A stretch of DNA of 43,635 bases from Neosynechococcus sphagnicola sy1. Its GTDB lineage: Bacteria; Cyanobacteriota; Cyanobacteriia; Neosynechococcales; Neosynechococcaceae. The position numbers and the translations under genes were made by a program. Position 1 is the first letter of the stretch. Each line of letters starts with the position of its first letter. Below the pieces are notes generated by a model. The model worked only from the letters and a program-made list of their open reading frames with translations. It ran no database searches and was not told where the DNA came from. This document shows, piece after piece, positions 38,608-43,635 of this stretch. The DNA is taken from NCBI RefSeq assembly GCF_000775285.1, contig NZ_JJML01000063.1, forward strand, positions 1 through 43,635, written 5' to 3'.

Positions 38608-40275
38608 CTAGGGATAGTAAAGTCTCATGGAATGGGCGATCGCCCCCGCCACCTGAGTATATTCATCTCTAGGCTCTAGCGTTACGGCTGCTTTGCTGAG
38701 GATGGATTCTATCTCTGTCGTCGTCCCACAATTCCCCAAAAGCGTCTGCAGCAGATCCTCCAATTTATGTTGGGCGATCGCAGCTCCATAGGGATCGTTG
38801 GCAGACAGCGGGGGATACAGCACCGCAACCAAAAGAATTTTGGCCCGCAGCGGATTGGTATGCTTCATCACCTCTAAGCGCAGATCGAAGCGGTGCGTTC
38901 CCCAGGATGGAGGTGGAGGAAGCTGGGGTCTGGGGGGAGGAGCTAAGGGGATGGCTGATGGCTTCTCAGCTCCTGAGACTACATCAGGTAGTGACTGACT
39001 CCAGGGATGGCACGTCAATTCTGCCGCTGAAACATACAGTGGCTCTAGATGCCGCTGGATGAGATTTGCCACCTGCTCGTACTCTGCGGGTTTGTTCAGG
39101 CTACTGGCGGCGTTTTCCAAGGCGGAGCACAGATGAGCCAGGGTGGGTGCAGACTCTACCAGTTCTGACAGTAAATCCGAGAGCTTTACCTGGTTGAGGT
39201 GGGCTATATCCGTTTCCCAGGTGCCCCGACCCATCCACAGCAGCAGTTTCTTAATCCGCCCAACCCATTCGCTGCGCTCCAACTCGGCAGCAATTTCTGT
39301 ATAGGGATTGCGCTCTAGGAGGGCTGGCTGCGGATACAAGGGCTCCACCTGATACAAGATCCAGCTGGCGATGGGGAAGTATTCTGCCTGTTTGTTGAGT
39401 CCGCCGACGATGTCGTAGAGCAGAGTTTGGAGGTGAATCAGCGTCGGGGCTGCATAGAGTAACTGGGGCAGCAGTTCTTGGAGTTGCAGTTGCCCTAGTT
39501 TGATCGGGTCGGGTTCCCAAATATTGCGGCAAGCGTAGAGCAACAATTTCTTGACGCGCAATCGGTGTTCAGTATGACTCAGATTTTGGGCAATTTCCCG
39601 ATACAAACTCTGGGGCAAATCAGGGGGGCCGGGATAGGTATCCCCCGCCGCTTGTAGCGATCGCTGCTCAGGAAGCAGTGGCGGGGCTGGCGATGTCATC
39701 GGAGCTAAGCTGGGAGGAAGGTCCGCAGAGCCGGTTGGCAGAATTAAGTATATTGGCAACGCGTCACAAAAGTTTTTCAGCTGCCGCTCACCCAAATAGC
39801 TGACGGGCAAGTCAAGATTCCACTTGACAACCTCATAGAGAGTTTGGGAGATGCAAATTCCCCCTGGACTGGCTTCTTCTTGTAAACGGGATGCAATGTT
39901 CACCCCATTGCCAATCACGTCCGAACCATTGAAATAGACATCCCCTAGGTGAATGCCAATTCGATGGCTGAGAACTTCTTCCGGTGGCAGTTGGGTGGCG
40001 GTCTGCGCCAGAGTTTTTTGAATTTCAATCGCACAGTTAACGGCATTAACCGCGCTGGTAAAACACATTAATAAACTGTCACCAATCGTTTTGAGAACTT
40101 GACCTTCATATTGGTGGCACAGACGGTTCATCATCAGAAAATCACGATGAATCGAGTTAAAAGTGCCGGATTCATCCGCAGACATCCGCAGACTAAAACT
40201 CACTGCATCTGTAAACACAACGGCAGCTAGAGTGCGCTTTCCCTTGAAATTTGGGGTTACTGCCTCAGGGTGCAT
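38608..40275 (-). CDS. Class III nucleotide cyclase with three C-terminal repeats
   Basis: Residues 12-180 are a cyclase domain with metal Asp23 (VVFTDAVSF) and Asp66 (KTIGDSLL), Lys62 and Asp119 (base recognition, adenylate type), and Asn126 and Arg130 in GNGVNIASRL. All positions needed for ATP cyclisation appear to be present, so cAMP production is likely. A Pro-rich linker (181-222) leads to three copies of a roughly 90-residue helical unit (225-315, 325-415, 463-555) with shared YxxIA...RxKKLLL and L(N)KxAEYxxxA elements. I do not recognise this unit. There is no membrane span. Confidence 0.85.
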   Translation of the reverse strand: MHPEAVTPNFKGKRTLAAVVFTDAVSFSLRMSADESGTFNSIHRDFLMMNRLCHQYEGQVLKTIGDSLLMCFTSAVNAVNCAIEIQKTLAQTATQLPPEEVLSHRIGIHLGDVYFNGSDVIGNGVNIASRLQEEASPGGICISQTLYEVVKWNLDLPVSYLGERQLKNFCDALPIYLILPTGSADLPPSLAPMTSPAPPLLPEQRSLQAAGDTYPGPPDLPQSLYREIAQNLSHTEHRLRVKKLLLYACRNIWEPDPIKLGQLQLQELLPQLLYAAPTLIHLQTLLYDIVGGLNKQAEYFPIASWILYQVEPLYPQPALLERNPYTEIAAELERSEWVGRIKKLLLWMGRGTWETDIAHLNQVKLSDLLSELVESAPTLAHLCSALENAASSLNKPAEYEQVANLIQRHLEPLYVSAAELTCHPWSQSLPDVVSGAEKPSAIPLAPPPRPQLPPPPSWGTHRFDLRLEVMKHTNPLRAKILLVAVLYPPLSANDPYGAAIAQHKLEDLLQTLLGNCGTTTEIESILSKAAVTLEPRDEYTQVAGAIAHSMRLYYP

Positions 40276-40317
40276 AGGTGGCTAAAGCCAATGCTAGAGG
40301 TAATCATGATGTCAGGT

Positions 40318-41732
40318 TCAGCTCAGTATATCTAGTCCCATGGTCTCCATGTTGCTACTGTCAGAGAAGTTTAAAGCCTGCCCGCGCACCTCCTGGTACA
40401 GCCGTCCTCGTTCATAGACAATCTGGCCTCCGACGATGGTCACCACGGGCCATCCTGTGAGGTTCCAGCCCTCGAAGGGACTCCAACCACATTTGGTCAA
40501 TAGTTCTGCTCGCAATACGGGTCGGTAGGTTTGGAGATCAACCAGAACCAGATCCGCATCATAGCCAGGGGCAATCACGCCCTTGTGGGCAATGCCGTAA
40601 GCTCTTGCGACATTACGACTCATCCACTGGCTGACCTGGGCCACCGTACATTTTCCTGCCATTGCTTGTGTCAGCATCAGCGGGAGTGAAGTTTCTACTC
40701 CCGGCATCCCTGAAGGAACATTTGCGGGTTCTAACAGTAGGGTATCAGCAGCAGAGGCATCCCGTTGAGCAGTGATTTGACCTTTCTCTGCCAATGTATG
40801 CGGAGCATGATCCGTCGCAATAAAATCAATCACTCCGTCTAGCAAAGCTTGCCAAAGCACTTCTTGATCATGGGGCGATCGCAGGGGGGGATTCATCTGC
40901 GCCAGGGTTCCAATTTTTTCATAGGCACTGGTATTCATCAGCAAATGCTGGGGCGTTACCTCTGCGGTCACCCATTGGGGCTTGTCTTGTCGCAATAAGT
41001 CCGCTTCTTCGGCGGTCGATAGATGTAGGATATGCAGCCGTCGCTGGTATTTTTTAGCCAGAGTTAAGACAAGTTGAGTGGCGTTGAGGGCAGCTTGATT
41101 ATCCTGAATGATGGAGTGAATCGCCGGATCTGGATTCCCAGCAAATTCCTGACGGCGTTGGGCAATCCGTGCCTGATCTTCGGCATGGACGGCAATCAGG
41201 CGGCTTCCCTGGGCAAAAATCCGATCTAAAATCTCTGCTTGGTCAACGAGCAAAGCTCCAGACATGGATCCCATAAAAACCTTAATCCCACAGGTCGGGG
41301 ATGCTTGGATCAGATCAGGTAACACCTCTGCGGTGGCACCGATAAAAAACCATAGTTGACCAAGCACTTGGCAGCTGCTCGCTGTAACTTGTCGTCCAAA
41401 GCTGCCTGGGTGGTCGTGGGGGGACGGGTGTTAGGCATCTCTAAAAAGGACGTGACACCACCTTTGGCACAGGCACAACTGGCTGTGAATAAATCCTCTT
41501 TATGCTCCAAACCTGGTTCACGGAAATGGACTTGGGGGTCAATGACTCCCGGCAATAAATTCAGTCCCGTGGCATCGATCTCTTTCAGGGTAGAAGTTGT
41601 ATCGCTGGTGGGGATATGGGAGCCAACCTCAAGAATGCGGCCATTTGCGATCAGCACATCCCCCTGGAACCATTCACCATTAGGTAAAAGGATCTGAGCA
41701 TTGCGAATCAATAAGCCAGACTCAGCAGTCAT
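40318..41732 (-). CDS. pyrC: Dihydroorotase (frameshifted in an A6/T6 run)
   Basis: The amidohydrolase of pyrimidine synthesis that closes carbamoyl aspartate to dihydroorotate. It has [19 protein letters not shown] at the metal site, with Gln in place of the first His of the common HxH pair, then [32 protein letters not shown] and IATDHAPHT with the catalytic Asp. The frame breaks at A6 41344-41349 (plus). Adding one base gives [17 protein letters not shown] and a total of 471 residues. Class I (PyrC-type, amidohydrolase) enzymes are about 430 residues, so the C-terminus is slightly long. Confidence 0.85.
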
Positions 41733-41962
41733 CGTGTTTTACCCCAATAATGATGTATCGGAAATTGCGGGGACAGTGATATTAAAGACAGTCATCCTAG
41801 GGTTGAATCTACCAGGAATTGCTTGACAGATTGTCCCTGACAGCAGTTTTGTCCTAACTTTGAAGTCCGTGGCAATGGCTGATAGAGATATGGCATCGGC
41901 TTCAAGGAAACGCCACCGCCCATTCAGGGAAGCCATGAGCTACTAGAATAAATCCCCAGTGT
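41733..41962. other. Gap between pyrC and the right-edge operon
   Basis: 230 bp. A minus-strand frame at 41739-41936 has no recognisable features and lies where the pyrC promoter must be, so I do not call it. Base composition is ordinary. Confidence 0.4.
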
Positions 41963-42214
41963 TTACTTTTGGTTAACGAGTTGTCTGAGGAGAGCATTGT
42001 TTTCCTGGACGGCCTGGGTCAGCTCGCGTATATTGCCCTGCAACTCGCTGGCCTGCTTCTGCGAATATTCGAGTTGCGGCGAACAAATTTGCCCATAGAA
42101 CGCCAGGAACCCCGCGCCCAACAGCGTCAGGATGCCCGTAATTGCCCCCACCAATTGCAACGCCTGAGAAACGGGTATAGGGGATGGCGTGGGATTAATC
42201 GGTGTCGAGTTCAT
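41963..42214 (-). CDS. Small membrane coiled-coil protein (right-edge operon)
   Basis: 83 residues from ATG 42214 (GTG 42223 would add three). One membrane span (LQLVGAITGILTLLGAGFLA) follows a Thr/Pro-rich start, then a coiled-coil tail (EYSQKQASELQGNIRELTQ, ENNALLRQLV). The layout resembles small phage lysis-associated or spanin-like proteins, but the sequence is not one I recognise. It overlaps the preceding gene by 20 bp. Confidence 0.6.
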   Translation of the reverse strand: MNSTPINPTPSPIPVSQALQLVGAITGILTLLGAGFLAFYGQICSPQLEYSQKQASELQGNIRELTQAVQENNALLRQLVNQK

Positions 42215-42419
42215 CTGTATCACCTATTTCAGACAATCGGTCGTCATACTCACCGGAATTGAGATAGTCCCTCAGCTCTGCCTCAGAAACGGGCGACATG
42301 AGCAGCTCCCCAGGGCGAACGACAAAATTGATGTGTTCCTGACCACCACTCACAGGAGGGAGATGACCGTAGAGAGTGGGATAGAAATCAGGATGACCGG
42401 GCAAGATTAGGGAGTCCAT
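42195..42419 (-). CDS. Small acidic protein, unknown (right-edge operon)
   Basis: 74 residues from MDSLILPGHPDFYPTLYGHL to an acidic end rich in Asp and Glu. No membrane segment, no recognised motif. ATG at 42419 overlaps the preceding gene by 13 bp, and an earlier GTG-type frame start at 42440 seems less likely. It is tightly coupled to its neighbours. Confidence 0.6.
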   Translation of the reverse strand: MDSLILPGHPDFYPTLYGHLPPVSGGQEHINFVVRPGELLMSPVSEAELRDYLNSGEYDDRLSEIGDTDELDTD

Positions 42420-42718
42420 TTTTCCAGTACCACAGACCAAACTGCATTAGAGGGGTATTTAGCTCTGACACCGACGCGGCGGGTCAAGGGTAACGCGAGT
42501 GACTCAAAGACAAAAATCTGCTGCTCATTGAACGGGCAATAGAAAGACTTGATGCCCTGGTTAGCACCATCAAACGACTGGCAAATCAGCCCCGGCAGGA
42601 TGTTGGGATTGCTGTTAGGTCTGAGAGAGAGCCTAACGATTTCATCTCCAGTACCTAGAGGGACTGAATAACGCCAGTCACTACTGACCTTAATAGACCC
42701 AATGGTGAACCAAGACAT
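42407..42718 (-). CDS. Hypothetical beta-rich protein (right-edge operon)
   Basis: 103 residues, MSWFTIGSIKVSSDWRYSVP to VVLEKWTP. Alternating hydrophobic residues suggest a beta sandwich. No known motif. The start overlaps the previous stop by one base (TAATG), a sign of translational coupling. Confidence 0.65.
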   Translation of the reverse strand: MSWFTIGSIKVSSDWRYSVPLGTGDEIVRLSLRPNSNPNILPGLICQSFDGANQGIKSFYCPFNEQQIFVFESLALPLTRRVGVRAKYPSNAVWSVVLEKWTP

Positions 42719-43068
42719 TAACGACTTGAGCCAATCAAGCTCACAGAATCGATGTTGATTCCCTGATACTTCTTGCCGTTTAAACTTCCACCCGTAACCA
42801 GGTCATTCAAGTTATCAATCTGAGCGAATCGGATAATCGAACTCTTTTTAGTAGAGCCACCTAAGTTGATCCTCACTCTTGCGGGCCTGGGCGAGTTGGC
42901 ACCAAATACCAGCCCCTTATCGGTGTCCTTTGACTTGGTGACCCCAAGCGCTTTGGCGATATCCTTGTACTTGTCCTCTTTAGCTCTCCAGGCAAAGCGA
43001 ATAGAACCAGCATTTGCAAGACTGCCCCCAAGATCGCAATACCAGACAGTCGTAACTGAATCAGCCAT
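42718..43068 (-). CDS. Hypothetical protein (right-edge operon)
   Basis: 116 residues from MADSVTTVWYCDLGGSLANA, with a basic middle (AKEDKYKDIAKALGVTKSKD) and a Gly/Ser-rich end. I do not recognise the family. It lies 65 bp after the repeat-protein gene and shares TAATG with the next gene. The basic middle could bind nucleic acid, but that is only a guess. Confidence 0.65.
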   Translation of the reverse strand: MADSVTTVWYCDLGGSLANAGSIRFAWRAKEDKYKDIAKALGVTKSKDTDKGLVFGANSPRPARVRINLGGSTKKSSIIRFAQIDNLNDLVTGGSLNGKKYQGINIDSVSLIGSSR

Positions 43069-43133
43069 TTTAAACTCCAGAATAAGTTAATGAATCAACC
43101 AGAATAAGTCAATGAATCAACCGAGCGACGGGA

Positions 43134-43635
43134 TTAGCCCGGTGGGGTGGACTCGTCAATATAGGCAGCAGCGACAAAGACCGGAGCACCAGTCGTGCCA
43201 TCAACGCTAAACGTCATCGGCAACGTTGCGGTAACGCTCATCTCCAGGGCATCAGTATCAAACGTGATTGAGATGTTATTCGGGCTGTCTGGATTCGATT
43301 CGATTGCCTCTTGTTCCGCAATCTGCAACCTGACCAAAGCTTCAACAAACGCAGATTCGAGGTTCGGAGCGTCCAAATCACCATCGCCCTTAGTAAACGT
43401 GGTATATGCCGCTGTGCCGCTCGACAAAATCCACTTATTAGCAACCATGGTGGGTCTGCCAGCAGTCGGGTTAATCGTCACCGTGATGGGAATGGTTGCA
43501 GTAATTGAGCATTCGGCAGGCTCAGTGTCAAACGTGACGTTGAGGTTACTGGGGGAAGCGGGGTCATCAGCGATCGCTGAATTTTCGTGCCCTTGGAGCT
43601 TACTTGCGACCTCGATCACCGCAGCTTCGAGGGAA
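43134..43635 (-). CDS. Two-repeat protein, 5' end outside window
   Basis: The frame is open to the window edge (SLEAAVIEVASKLQ precedes the first internal GTG at 43619). Two copies of a unit of about 70 residues follow: unit A (43634 to about 43437) and unit B (about 43364-43137). They share the pattern LExAxxEaxxxLQ, DxPxSPxNxxxTFDT, and CSITATIPITV against MSVTATLPMTF. Each is one helix followed by beta strands. The unit is unknown to me. The gene is first in the visible operon and may have more copies upstream. Confidence 0.65.
   Translation of the reverse strand, partial: SLEAAVIEVASKLQGHENSAIADDPASPSNLNVTFDTEPAECSITATIPITVTINPTAGRPTMVANKWILSSGTAAYTTFTKGDGDLDAPNLESAFVEALVRLQIAEQEAIESNPDSPNNISITFDTDALEMSVTATLPMTFSVDGTTGAPVFVAAAYIDESTPPG

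Noticed and set aside
41739-41936. Minus-strand frame of 65 codons upstream of pyrC
   Set aside because: No family resemblance, no ribosome binding site seen, and it occupies the expected pyrC promoter.

Overview
The window is cyanobacterial chromosome. The evidence is a set of photosystem II genes (psbU, psbM, psbB, psbT, psbD, psbC), the photosystem I assembly gene ycf4, a PII gene behind an NtcA-type box, cyanobacterium-specific families (EbsA-like, DUF1818, MgdA-type glucosyltransferase) and many HIP1 octamers (GCGATCGC). Gene content resembles a Leptolyngbya/Synechococcus-like lineage; I cannot name the species from sequence alone.

Layout. 1-414: end of an IS5-like transposase cut by the window edge. 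0.6-3.7 kb: YajQ, a DprA-like protein, a BioD/DRTGG protein and an EbsA-like pilus protein, all on minus. 3.7-6.1 kb: a radical SAM gene overlapping an MgdA-type glycolipid synthase gene. 6.2-13 kb (minus): dnaX, a secreted protein, nadB, psbU, an FHA-cyclase and a thioesterase. 13.4-17.9 kb: a universal stress protein, psbM and a ferredoxin on minus, then psbB-psbT-nrdR on plus. 17.9-20.6 kb: a decayed accessory island between tRNA-Arg(CCG) and tRNA-Pro(GGG), with duplicated segments, small coiled-coil genes, a possible ADP-ribosyltransferase remnant and an IS1-like transposase remnant. 20.6-25.9 kb: DUF1818, a secreted protein and rpoZ on minus, PBP2 on plus, glnB on minus, ispD and a Nudix hydrolase on plus. 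25.9-32.2 kb: coaX on minus, a cyclophilin lipoprotein and a ketoacyl synthase on plus, ycf4 on minus, psbD-psbC on plus. 32.4-41.7 kb (minus): a large PAS/GAF histidine kinase, a pseudouridine synthase, a geranylgeranyl-reductase-family flavoprotein, a pentapeptide-repeat protein, a nucleotide cyclase with three C-terminal repeats, and dihydroorotase. 42-43.6 kb (minus): a tight run of five small unrecognised genes that continues past the window.

The most important property of the window is that many conserved genes are broken by single-base indels, nearly always in mononucleotide runs: usp, nadB, the FHA-cyclase, psbB, ispD, coaX (two), the cyclophilin, the ketoacyl synthase (two), the histidine kinase (two), the GGR-family gene (two), pyrC, and several island genes. 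Restoring one base at each site gives family-length proteins. psbB, nadB, ispD and coaX are usually indispensable, so I read these as probable sequencing errors in a draft assembly. I list such genes as one repaired feature each.

Functionally the window mixes photosystem II and its assembly, membrane lipid and isoprenoid synthesis, NAD, CoA and pyrimidine synthesis, nitrogen signalling, nucleotide second-messenger signalling (two class III cyclases) and DNA replication. Two accessory patches stand out as undescribed: the tRNA-flanked island and the right-edge operon.
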